Below, in pieces: positions 1 to 5,212 of a stretch of DNA of 5,437 bases (positions within the stretch are counted from its first letter, which is position 1; every line of letters starts with the position of its first letter). The translations under genes and the position numbers were made by a program. The notes under the pieces were generated by a model. The model ran no database searches. It saw only the letters and a list, made by a program, of their open reading frames with translations, and had not been told where the DNA came from. Source of the DNA: Verrucomicrobiota bacterium (GTDB lineage Bacteria; Verrucomicrobiota; Verrucomicrobiia; Chthoniobacterales; JAFAMB01). The stretch lies in NCBI GenBank assembly GCA_019241095.1, contig JAFAXJ010000377.1, positions 1-5,437 of the forward strand, in the 5' to 3' direction.

Positions 1-10
1 TCTTGTGCTG

Positions 11-229
11 TTAACTTGTTTCGCGAGTTTCGCTTAGCAACTGTTCAGCGGCGTCAGCAATATCTTCGCCGCGGCTCAGATTGCCGGCGAAGGCTGTTCT
101 CACAAAAACAGCTACTGCTGCGACCCAAGCATAGATTAGAAGGCCTACCACCGCCGATCGAACAAGCCGGTCTGGAATTTTGTGCCTTCTGAGGTGCACA
201 CTCTCCACACGGCCGGAATGATTTCTCAT
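11..229 (-). CDS. Possible small single-pass membrane protein, unknown function
   Basis: This is an open frame of 72 codons starting at an ATG (complement of 227-229) and ending at TAA (complement of 11-13). The product has a basic N-terminus (about residues 1-22, several Arg, Lys and His), one hydrophobic segment at about residues 24-48 (SAVVGLLIYAWVAAVAVFVR followed by TAFAG), and a polar, acidic C-terminal tail (about 50-72). The arrangement suggests a single-pass inner-membrane protein, with the basic N-terminus probably cytoplasmic by the positive-inside rule. No family is recognised. I see no clear ribosome binding site before the ATG, and no other standard start occurs upstream before an in-frame stop near 272-274. 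The gene lies on the same strand as the isomerase-like gene but 262 bp beyond its stop, so shared transcription is uncertain. It could be a chance open frame; the coherent membrane-protein profile is the main support. Confidence 0.35.
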   Translation of the reverse strand: MRNHSGRVESVHLRRHKIPDRLVRSAVVGLLIYAWVAAVAVFVRTAFAGNLSRGEDIADAAEQLLSETRETS

Positions 230-491
230 AATACCGTGTCGAATGAGATCGACAATGTCTGGCGGTTCGTTCTAGGAATTGACAGCACGTCGGACCTGAT
301 CCTTAAAAGTCGGCTTGGTTATCGAACCTTAAAGGCTTCGCAGCAGGCAAGTTAAAAAAGACTTACTTACTCAGGCGCGCCTTGGTGTTCACTACGGTTG
401 CGCTCTTCCAGCCCTGGGCTAAGTCTGCGGGGCGGCTTCGCCGCCGGCATTACGCGAGTCGAGCTCCGGGCGCTTGAGCGTCCCTCAAATC
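230..491. other. Intergenic region with GC-rich hairpin and a signal-peptide-like reading
   Basis: I see no convincing gene in these 262 bases. The first half is moderately AT-rich. The second half (about 374-480) is GC-rich and holds several self-complementary elements: GGCGCGCC at 374-381, AGCCCTGGGCT at 410-420, a 6-bp stem at 431-445, and a second short stem around 468-483. One plus-strand frame (352-474) reads like a Sec signal peptide but has no in-frame ATG or GTG upstream of its basic and hydrophobic stretch. The region separates the tail of the isomerase-like gene from the small membrane-protein candidate, both on the minus strand. Confidence 0.5.
431..445. repeat. GC-rich inverted repeat (hairpin), possible transcript end
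   Basis: GGCGGC (431-436) and GCCGCC (440-445) are perfect complements around a TTC centre, giving a compact stem with the sequence TTCG at its tip. It lies about 47-60 bases past the stop codon of the minus-strand isomerase-like gene, a reasonable place for a transcript end. There is no T-run on either side, so it does not fit a classical intrinsic terminator. It could instead stabilise the 3' end of the message or be unrelated to termination. Confidence 0.3.
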
Positions 492-1313
492 TCAGGCAAA
501 CAAAAAATCTATGCTTTTCTGGAGTTGATTTTTCAGCTTGGAAAGCGGCAGGCCCCGCACTTGTGACGAAAATGGCTCGTATGAAATTGGCGCCATGCAG
601 CCACCCTTGAGCAGCGCCGCAATCTGGCCACGGTTATCCATGATATCTCCTTCCGTAACGAGGACCCGGTCTTCGTCGGTGGTTGCCGATTTCGTCTTGC
701 CACCTGCTAGACCTGATACATGAACCACAGCGGTTTGCGTCGGGAAGAACTCGGCCTCATCACTGAGATAGTGATGGAAAGTATCGTGAAGTAACTTGTA
801 AGCTGCTGGATGCTTGCAGCGGGCTATGCCTTCAAGAGCAGCCTTTTTCGTCCGCAAGGAGCAGATCTCGAAGCCCAAAGGCTCAATTAAGCCGATCATT
901 TTGGCTTCAGTAAACAGAGGGGCGTACGCATCTAATGCGGTCACGAGTTCATCAGCTCGCTGCGCAGAGCCGCGCTTGTCATTGGCATCATTCAATGGGC
1001 ATAGCACAATATGTGGGCACTTCGCGCGATTAGCTTCAGCAATGAGTCCTATAAGCTTTTCAATATTCTGGTTCAGCACTCGGGCATCCTCGAATGGGTA
1101 CAAGGCGTTGATTGTTAAAACGGCAGTATGAGTGTCATTGAACGCCTTCTGCAGTGCAGCTTCTGACAGCCCGTCCAGAACGCCTTTTCCAGCTAAATCG
1201 TTACGAACCTCCACATATTTTGCCCCTAGATCAGCAGCCAGTTTCAAAAAGTCCTCAAGTGGAATCTGTGGCTTGATAATCCTGTTAAGACAAAGCAGGT
1301 CATTTCTTGACAT
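492..1313 (-). CDS. TIM-barrel sugar isomerase/epimerase, IolI-like (putative inosose isomerase)
   Basis: The 273-residue product belongs to the xylose isomerase-like TIM-barrel superfamily (AP endonuclease 2 fold). Sequence marks include 'YVEVRNDL' (33-40), 'VLTINALYPF' (65-74), 'IVLCPLNDAND' (102-112), 'GLIEPLGF' (141-148), 'KLLHDTFHHYL' (173-183), 'VVHVSG' (196-201) and 'ISYEPFSS' (243-250). Four residues at the ends of barrel strands, E144, D177, H198 and E246, match the spacing of the divalent-metal ligands of Bacillus IolI, so an intact metal site is inferred. IolI interconverts 2-keto-myo-inositol and 1-keto-D-chiro-inositol in the cytoplasm; that this protein uses the same substrate is inferred from fold and neighbourhood. 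The start is supported by GAGGA six bases before the ATG. The gene is transcribed away from the LacI-type regulator gene across a 419-bp gap, so it has its own promoter. Other isomerase, epimerase or eliminase activities of this superfamily remain possible. Confidence 0.85.
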   Translation of the reverse strand: MSRNDLLCLNRIIKPQIPLEDFLKLAADLGAKYVEVRNDLAGKGVLDGLSEAALQKAFNDTHTAVLTINALYPFEDARVLNQNIEKLIGLIAEANRAKCPHIVLCPLNDANDKRGSAQRADELVTALDAYAPLFTEAKMIGLIEPLGFEICSLRTKKAALEGIARCKHPAAYKLLHDTFHHYLSDEAEFFPTQTAVVHVSGLAGGKTKSATTDEDRVLVTEGDIMDNRGQIAALLKGGCMAPISYEPFSSQVRGLPLSKLKNQLQKSIDFLFA

Positions 1314-1319
1314 GATACG

Positions 1320-1324
1320 TCCTC
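1320..1324 (-). promoter_or_regulatory. Ribosome binding site of the IolI-like gene
   Basis: On the minus strand GAGGA lies six bases before the ATG at 1313. It is the only well-formed, well-placed Shine-Dalgarno sequence in the window and fixes the start of the isomerase-like gene. Confidence 0.75.
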
Positions 1325-1577
1325 ATTCGTTATCCGATTTTTAGGCTTCAATATTTGCTAGCGGGCCTTATCCGCTCTCCCTCGTTAGCCGCGGAAATCT
1401 TCCTGCAAGGCACTCCGTAACGGTTCCGGGACGTCTGAGACTGTGTCAAGTTTGGTAGGGAAACGGGTATCTATTTCCATGATCTGTTCAGAAACTGCCA
1501 CCTGAGGCCTTTAAATGAGCTTCATCCGGGGCAGCTTCATTACTTTGAATAACTTCATATTGGATCATAATTGATGA

Positions 1578-1605
1578 TTTACATGATCTTATTTGAGATG
1601 TACAA
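1578..1605. promoter_or_regulatory. Candidate operator: paired ACAT/ATGT half-sites upstream of the regulator gene
   Basis: Two inverted half-sites face each other: TTTACATGATC on the plus strand from 1578 and TTGTACATCTC on the minus strand from 1605. They resemble the two halves of the palindrome at 2921-2937 in front of the oxidoreductase gene. The position, 128-155 bases before the regulator start, would suit autoregulation or control of the divergent isomerase-like gene. The spacing between the halves is longer than in the 2921-2937 palindrome, so binding as a single dimer site is uncertain. This is inference from sequence resemblance. Confidence 0.35.
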
Positions 1606-1622
1606 TTTATTCGAAAATGTTG
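1603..1622. promoter_or_regulatory. CG-centred 20-bp imperfect palindrome, alternative LacI-type operator
   Basis: CAATTTATTCGAAAATGTTG is centred on CG at 1612-1613 and matches its reverse complement at 7 of 10 positions per half (outer CAA/TTG, inner TTC/GAA). LacI-family operators are commonly palindromes of about 14-20 bp with a central CG, so this is a second candidate for autoregulation of the gene starting at 1733. I saw no second copy of this motif in the window. Confidence 0.3.
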
Positions 1623-1732
1623 GCGAAAGACTCAACACAGAATCTTCCCGTTAAAGCTGATGTAACTGGAGCATATTCGACCGGTATCGAAGCCGTGTTC
1701 CCGGGTAATAAGCGTTTTGGCAAAGAAGGAAT

Positions 1733-2815
1733 TTGCGTGCAACGACTTATATGAATGCCCGGGGACCGGTGAGCATTAATCGAATCGTCACCGCAACCGG
1801 CTTAAGCCGAGCGACGGTCGACCGCGTACTGAACAAGCGTCCCGGCGTCCATCCGCGAACGCAGGCACATGTGCTTCGGATGCTAGCCCATCTGGAAAAG
1901 GACGGGCAATCGGGGGTGCTTGGGCTTTCGACTATTGAGAAACGCGAGGCGTTTCGCTTTGCAATCGTTGTCCAAGCTGGCGAGACGTTCAGACGCTCGG
2001 TGCTCGAGACTGTCAAAAACATGAAGGATACAGAAGGGAGCGCTGCATCACTGCATGGCGCAGAAAGCTTGTCTGATGAAGAAACGGTTGAGCTTCTTCA
2101 GACACTTGGAAAAGAGTCAGATGGGCTCGCCCTTGTTAGCAAGAATATTGAGCCGGTGAAATCGGCGCTTAAGGAGTTGCAAGTCGCGGGCAAACATGTG
2201 GTCGCCCTAGTCTCCGACCTGGACGCAAACGCTCGAAACGCCTACGTTGGAATAGATAATCGTGCAGCCGGGCAGCTTGCAGGATTCATTTTAGGCAGAT
2301 GTCTGGAGCGCGTCAAAGACGCCAAGGTTGCGGTGGTAGTCGGGTACTTTTCGTTTTTATGCCAGGAAGACCGGGAAATTGGGTTTCGATCTCTGCTGAG
2401 GCAGCGATTCCCTCACATAGAGATTGTGGAGGTCGTGAAGGGAGAGGACTCACGAGAGGCGACGTACGAGGCTGCACTCCGCTTATTCAAAAAACGCCCT
2501 GATATCGCTGGTCTTTACAATCTTGCGGGCGGCAACTTTGGATTAGCGGCGGCCGTTAACGATGCCCAGCTTGGCCATCGGCCTCTCTACATCACCCATG
2601 AAGTCAATGAAGTTACCGAACCGCTCCTGCGAACGGGTGTCATCGATTTTCTGATTACGCAAAATATCCAATTGTTAATTCGAATGAGTCGAGAGATTCT
2701 GATCGCATTGAAGTTAGGCGCCGGCTCAGCGCGTGAACTGAATCACCTGCCCATTCAGGTAATCTCGGAATTTACGCTCTCCCCTAGGGGCGACGGCAAG
2801 GCAGAGAAGAGCTAA
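1733..2815 (+). CDS. LacI-family transcriptional regulator with periplasmic-binding-protein-like sensor domain
   Basis: The 360-residue product has an N-terminal LacI-type helix-turn-helix at about residues 13-55 ('VSINRIVTATGLSRATVDRVLNKRPGVHPRT') followed by a sugar-binding-protein-like sensor domain at about 74-348. The sensor carries the familiar 'YVGIDNRAAGQLAG' (171-184), 'FRSLLRQRFP' (218-227) and 'GLYNLAGGN' (260-268) blocks. It most likely acts in the cytoplasm as a dimeric repressor released by a sugar, cyclitol or pathway intermediate; the ligand is not readable. The usual YxPN hinge-helix sequence after the DNA-binding domain is missing. The longest frame starts at TTG (1733), with AAGAAGGA only two bases before it, which is too close. 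ATG at 1751 (residue 7) gives a more typical LacI N-terminus but lacks a good Shine-Dalgarno. Divergence from the isomerase-like gene and position before the oxidoreductase-dehydratase genes suggest it controls both. Confidence 0.88.
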   Translation: MRATTYMNARGPVSINRIVTATGLSRATVDRVLNKRPGVHPRTQAHVLRMLAHLEKDGQSGVLGLSTIEKREAFRFAIVVQAGETFRRSVLETVKNMKDTEGSAASLHGAESLSDEETVELLQTLGKESDGLALVSKNIEPVKSALKELQVAGKHVVALVSDLDANARNAYVGIDNRAAGQLAGFILGRCLERVKDAKVAVVVGYFSFLCQEDREIGFRSLLRQRFPHIEIVEVVKGEDSREATYEAALRLFKKRPDIAGLYNLAGGNFGLAAAVNDAQLGHRPLYITHEVNEVTEPLLRTGVIDFLITQNIQLLIRMSREILIALKLGAGSARELNHLPIQVISEFTLSPRGDGKAEKS

Positions 2816-2867
2816 AAGCTATACCCAATTTAGCGGCAGAGTTAGCTGGAAAGCGTCAGCTTGGATT

Positions 2868-2893
2868 GGGAGGCGCTGCCGAGACGCCTTCCC
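2868..2893 (+). terminator. Bulged hairpin after the regulator gene, possible terminator
   Basis: GGGAGGCG (2868-2875) pairs with CGCCTTCCC (2885-2893), apart from one bulged T, around a 9-base loop. This gives a stem of about eight pairs starting 53 bases after the regulator stop codon. A weaker stem, AGCTG/CAGCT (2844-2848 and 2857-2861), lies just before it. No T-run follows, so it is not a textbook intrinsic terminator. It may still mark the 3' end of the regulator message and separate it from the promoter-like sequence that starts at 2922. Confidence 0.35.
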
Positions 2894-2920
2894 TACAAAT
2901 CAGATAAAATCAGAGTTCTG

Positions 2921-2937
2921 TTTGACATGATGTAAAA
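2921..2937. promoter_or_regulatory. 17-bp near-perfect palindrome over the candidate -35 box, likely operator
   Basis: TTTGACATGATGTAAAA is an inverted repeat in which 7 of 8 positions match around a central G at 2929. It fully covers the candidate -35 box TTGACA, so a bound repressor would block RNA polymerase. Its half-sites resemble those at 1578-1605 before the regulator gene. The natural binder would be the local LacI-type protein, although the centre is a single base rather than the common CG pair, so another regulator is possible. Confidence 0.45.
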
Positions 2938-2950
2938 AGACGCATATAGC
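2922..2950 (+). promoter_or_regulatory. Candidate sigma-70 promoter for the oxidoreductase-dehydratase genes
   Basis: TTGACA (2922-2927) is a perfect -35 hexamer, followed after 17 bases by TATAGC (2945-2950), which matches the -10 consensus at four of six positions but lacks the final T. Transcription would start near 2957, about 65 bases before the oxidoreductase ATG. Position, spacing and the overlapping palindrome all fit a regulated promoter. A second -10-like sequence, CATAAT (2975-2980), lies downstream without a clear -35. Confidence 0.45.
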
Positions 2951-2963
2951 TTCAATAAGCCTC

Positions 2964-2988
2964 GGTCAATGTATCATAATAGGTCAAT
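2964..2988 (+). repeat. Direct repeat GGTCAAT flanking a CATAAT element
   Basis: GGTCAAT occurs at 2964-2970 and again at 2982-2988, 18 bases start to start, on either side of ATCATAAT (2973-2980). The eight bases ATCATAAT also occur at 1564-1571 upstream of the regulator gene. The pair sits between the candidate promoter and the oxidoreductase start. It could be a tandem regulator site or chance. Confidence 0.3.
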
Positions 2989-3021
2989 CCCCCGTAGTAT
3001 GTTCCTGTTCTCTTCAAAATC

Positions 3022-4191
3022 ATGATAACAGGAGGAAACAGGCAGATCAGAGTCGGATTGGTGGGTGGAGGGCCAGGTGCCGGAATCGCAGAGACTCACC
3101 GGATCGCGATGCGACTCGATAATCGGTATGTAATCGTTGCAGGGGTTTTCTCTCGTGACCCTGAGAAGTCCCGGGTTGCCGGGCAGCAGCTAAATATTCC
3201 AGAAGACCGGCTTTATGCGGATTACGTCGCAATGGCCGAGCAGGAAGCTGAACGAAAGAATTCAAAGATCGATGCTGTCGTTATCGTCACTCAGACTGCC
3301 AGCCACTATGCAATAGCGCGCAAGTTCCTGGAAGCTGGCATTCACGTGATCTGCGACAAACCGCTGTGTTTGAAGCTTACGGAAGCAAGGGAATTGAAGG
3401 CGCTCGTCGAAAAACGCGACCTCATTTTCTGCCTGACACATAATTATTCGGGATATGCGATGGTCCGGCACGCCGCTCGAATGGTCAGGAACGGCGATGT
3501 TGGTGAGGTGAAAGTCGTGCAAGCGGAGCATGCATCAGGTTGGGCCATTCAGCTTCTGGAAAAAGAAGGTAATCCGCAGGCTGCGTGGAGGACCGACCCG
3601 GACACTTTGGGTGACGCTAGTGTGTTGTATGATCTGGGCACACATGCACACCAGCTCAGCCGGTTTGTCACTGGACTTGAGGTGACTCAGGTCGCGGCAG
3701 AGATGAACCAGATCGTTGAAGGTAGAGCAATCAAAGATAATGCCAACTTACTTTTGCGATTTTCCAATGGCGCACGCGGATCGCTCTGGGCTTCGATGGC
3801 CGCAGCAGGCAACGAACATGGACTTTGCATTCGAGTTTTTGGCGATCGCGGCGGCCTAGCGTGGCACCACGAAGATCCACATCATCTGCGCTACTGCCCA
3901 ATGGAGGGTCCTCCCCAGATCCTGGCTCAAGGCGCGAAGTGGCTGTCGCCGGATGCGCGGCGTTGGACACGTGCAGGGCTCGGGCACCCAGAAGGGTTTT
4001 TCGAGGCATTCGCAAATCTCTATACGGAGGTTGCAGACGCTTTGTTAGCCAAGGCAGAGCGAAGTGGTTGGGTTAAATCCGAGTTGGGCTTTCCGGAAAT
4101 TACGGACGGAGTGCGCGGTGTTTCTTTTGTTGAGAGCGCGATGCGCTCCTACGCAAATGGTGGCGCGTGGACACAAGTTGAACCGACTTAG
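3022..4191 (+). CDS. Gfo/Idh/MocA-family NAD(P)-dependent oxidoreductase (full length)
   Basis: The 389-residue protein has an N-terminal Rossmann domain with the dinucleotide motif 'VGLVGGGPGAG' (11-21), then 'DAVVIVTQTASHYAIARKFLEAGIHVICDKP' across 84-114, which includes the family's (E/D)KP signature with K113. The C-terminal alpha/beta domain has 'DLGTHAHQL' (204-212), where D204 and H208 are the expected catalytic partners of K113, and ends with 'HPEGFFEAFANLY' (322-334) and 'TDGVRGVSFVESA' (361-373). The protein is expected to oxidise or reduce a polyol, inosose or sugar hydroxyl in the cytoplasm; inositol dehydrogenase or 3-keto-sugar dehydrogenase/reductase are candidate roles. It precedes the IolE-type gene by 118 bases and probably shares its transcript. 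Translation start is odd: no Shine-Dalgarno precedes ATG 3022, while a strong AGGAGG lies inside codons 3-5. No in-frame ATG, GTG or TTG has proper spacing from it. Confidence 0.9.
   Translation: MITGGNRQIRVGLVGGGPGAGIAETHRIAMRLDNRYVIVAGVFSRDPEKSRVAGQQLNIPEDRLYADYVAMAEQEAERKNSKIDAVVIVTQTASHYAIARKFLEAGIHVICDKPLCLKLTEARELKALVEKRDLIFCLTHNYSGYAMVRHAARMVRNGDVGEVKVVQAEHASGWAIQLLEKEGNPQAAWRTDPDTLGDASVLYDLGTHAHQLSRFVTGLEVTQVAAEMNQIVEGRAIKDNANLLLRFSNGARGSLWASMAAAGNEHGLCIRVFGDRGGLAWHHEDPHHLRYCPMEGPPQILAQGAKWLSPDARRWTRAGLGHPEGFFEAFANLYTEVADALLAKAERSGWVKSELGFPEITDGVRGVSFVESAMRSYANGGAWTQVEPT
3030..3035 (+). promoter_or_regulatory. Strong AGGAGG inside the oxidoreductase frame, start uncertain
   Basis: AGGAGG is a full Shine-Dalgarno match but begins eight bases after the A of the assigned ATG. 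The conserved Rossmann start 'IRVGLVGGG' begins at the ATC codon 3046, ten bases past this site, where many relatives would have their Met. A rare ATC start, initiation from ATG 3022 without a leader signal, or a sequence change in the true start codon would each explain it. Confidence 0.35.
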
Positions 4192-4309
4192 GAGCCAATG
4201 CAGGATAGGCTCAGCCCCGAACAGACTGCGGATAGAAGGCGACTAACTCCAAGCCGCAATCGCTAACAGACAGGCAATTAACATAGAAATTTTCTAGAAG
4301 ATCTATCAA

Positions 4310-5200
4310 ATGGTTAAGCAAAGAATTCACCTGGGAGTTAGTCCTCTAAGCTGGACTAACGATGTTCTTGTCGAACTTGGCGGCGATATCCCCCTGGAAA
4401 CTTGCCTTAAAGAGGCGTCGGAAACAGGCTATGACGGGGTCGAGTTGGGAAGGAAATTCCCAAGAGATGGCCAGAAACTCTCATCCATACTTACCGATTA
4501 CGGGCTTCGACTCGCTGGCGGTTGGCATTCAGGATTTTTAGCAGAACGATCCGTAGAGGATGAATGGAAAGCCGCTGCGGAGCATGTTCGGCTGCTAAAG
4601 GATTGTGGCAGCCAGATACTTATCTATGGCGAATGCGGACTGATGACCGGGGCTTCCCCGTGGGACCAGCCGCTTAGCAGCGGGCCCGAGTTAGCTCGAA
4701 TAGAGCTTTCGACATATGCAGACAAGCTTAACACATTTGCGCTTAGGCTTCAGCAAACAGGTCTGACGTTGGCATACCACTATCATCTGAAGATGCTAAT
4801 TGAACAAGCTGAAGAGATAGATGCTTTCTGCGAATCTACTGCTCAAGAAGTAGGAATCCTCCTCGATACTGGTCATGCTTATGCTGCCGGAGCAAATTAT
4901 GCGGAAATAATCCGAAAATTTGGATTTAGAATCGCGCATATCCATCTTAAAGACGTGCGAAAACAGGTTCTCGAGCGCGCTCGCAGAGAGGATTGGTCGT
5001 TTAATTCAGCCGTCAGGCAAGGTATGTTTACTGTTCCCGGGGACGGCGATGTCGATTTTTCGCCGATAGGAGAGTTTATCCGCACCTCAGGTTACAGCGG
5101 CTGGGTCGTGGTTGAGGCTGAGCAGGATCCCACTAAAGCCGCTCCAAAAACCTATACAGAAAAAGCTTACGATTTTGTTAGCAGGCTTATAGCCAGTTAA
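4310..5200 (+). CDS. iolE: IolE-type 2-keto-myo-inositol (inosose) dehydratase
   Basis: The 296-residue product has the usual length and layout of IolE/MocC-type TIM-barrel proteins. Marks in order are 'LGVSPLSWTNDVLVELGGDIPLETCLKEA' (8-36), 'GYDGVELGRKFPRD' (40-53), 'GGWHSGFL' (70-77), 'LIYGECG' (104-110), 'LAYHYHLKML' (154-163), 'ILLDTGHAYAAG' (183-194), 'IAHIHLKDVR' (208-217), 'FTVPGDGDVDF' (240-250) and 'GWVVVEAEQDP' (264-273). Probable divalent-metal ligands are one of H157/H159 with D186, H212 and E269 or E271. IolE removes water from 2-keto-myo-inositol to give trihydroxycyclohexane-dione in the cytoplasm. Substrate identity here is inferred; scyllo-inosose, O-methyl-inososes (rhizopine pathway, as for MocC) or related keto-sugars are alternatives. 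ATG 4310 has only a weak AGAAG nine bases upstream. The second oxidoreductase gene starts 12 bases after the stop, suggesting one transcript. Confidence 0.87.
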   Translation: MVKQRIHLGVSPLSWTNDVLVELGGDIPLETCLKEASETGYDGVELGRKFPRDGQKLSSILTDYGLRLAGGWHSGFLAERSVEDEWKAAAEHVRLLKDCGSQILIYGECGLMTGASPWDQPLSSGPELARIELSTYADKLNTFALRLQQTGLTLAYHYHLKMLIEQAEEIDAFCESTAQEVGILLDTGHAYAAGANYAEIIRKFGFRIAHIHLKDVRKQVLERARREDWSFNSAVRQGMFTVPGDGDVDFSPIGEFIRTSGYSGWVVVEAEQDPTKAAPKTYTEKAYDFVSRLIAS

Positions 5201-5212
5201 ACAACTGACAAA

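Larger units (their letters stand above)
1314..1732. promoter_or_regulatory. Divergent intergenic control region between the isomerase-like and regulator genes
   Basis: These 419 bases contain no convincing gene. They must hold the promoters of both the minus-strand isomerase-like gene and the plus-strand regulator gene. The stretch from about 1540 to 1622 is AT-rich and dense in inverted repeats: ATCAT/ATGAT around 1564-1578, GATCAT/ATGATC at 1563-1568 and 1583-1588, and ATCT/AGAT at 1586-1599. A weak promoter candidate is TTGAAT (1545-1550) with CATAAT (1566-1571), spaced only 15 bases. I found no good -35/-10 pair for the minus-strand gene. TGTCAA at 1444-1449 is a perfect -35 on the minus strand but lacks a -10 at the usual distance. 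Confidence 0.55.

Noticed and set aside
279..308. TTGACA at 279-284 as a plus-strand promoter
   Set aside because: The -35 is perfect, but the best -10 at the right distance matches at only about three positions, and no plus-strand gene follows it.
398..1344. Plus-strand open frames at 398-610, 538-723, 814-1131 and 1132-1344
   Set aside because: They lie opposite the well-supported isomerase-like gene or overlap its end, and their translations show no recognisable domain. They are treated as shadows of the real gene.
2299..2502. Plus-strand open frame inside the regulator gene
   Set aside because: It overlaps the regulator's sensor domain in another frame, has a low-complexity Arg/Gly-rich translation, and has no family resemblance.
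3047..4246. Open frames on both strands overlapping the first oxidoreductase gene (for example 3731-4015 minus, 3825-4076 plus, 4064-4246 plus)
   Set aside because: The oxidoreductase frame carries all family motifs across this interval; these other frames read as Arg/Pro-rich or unstructured sequence.
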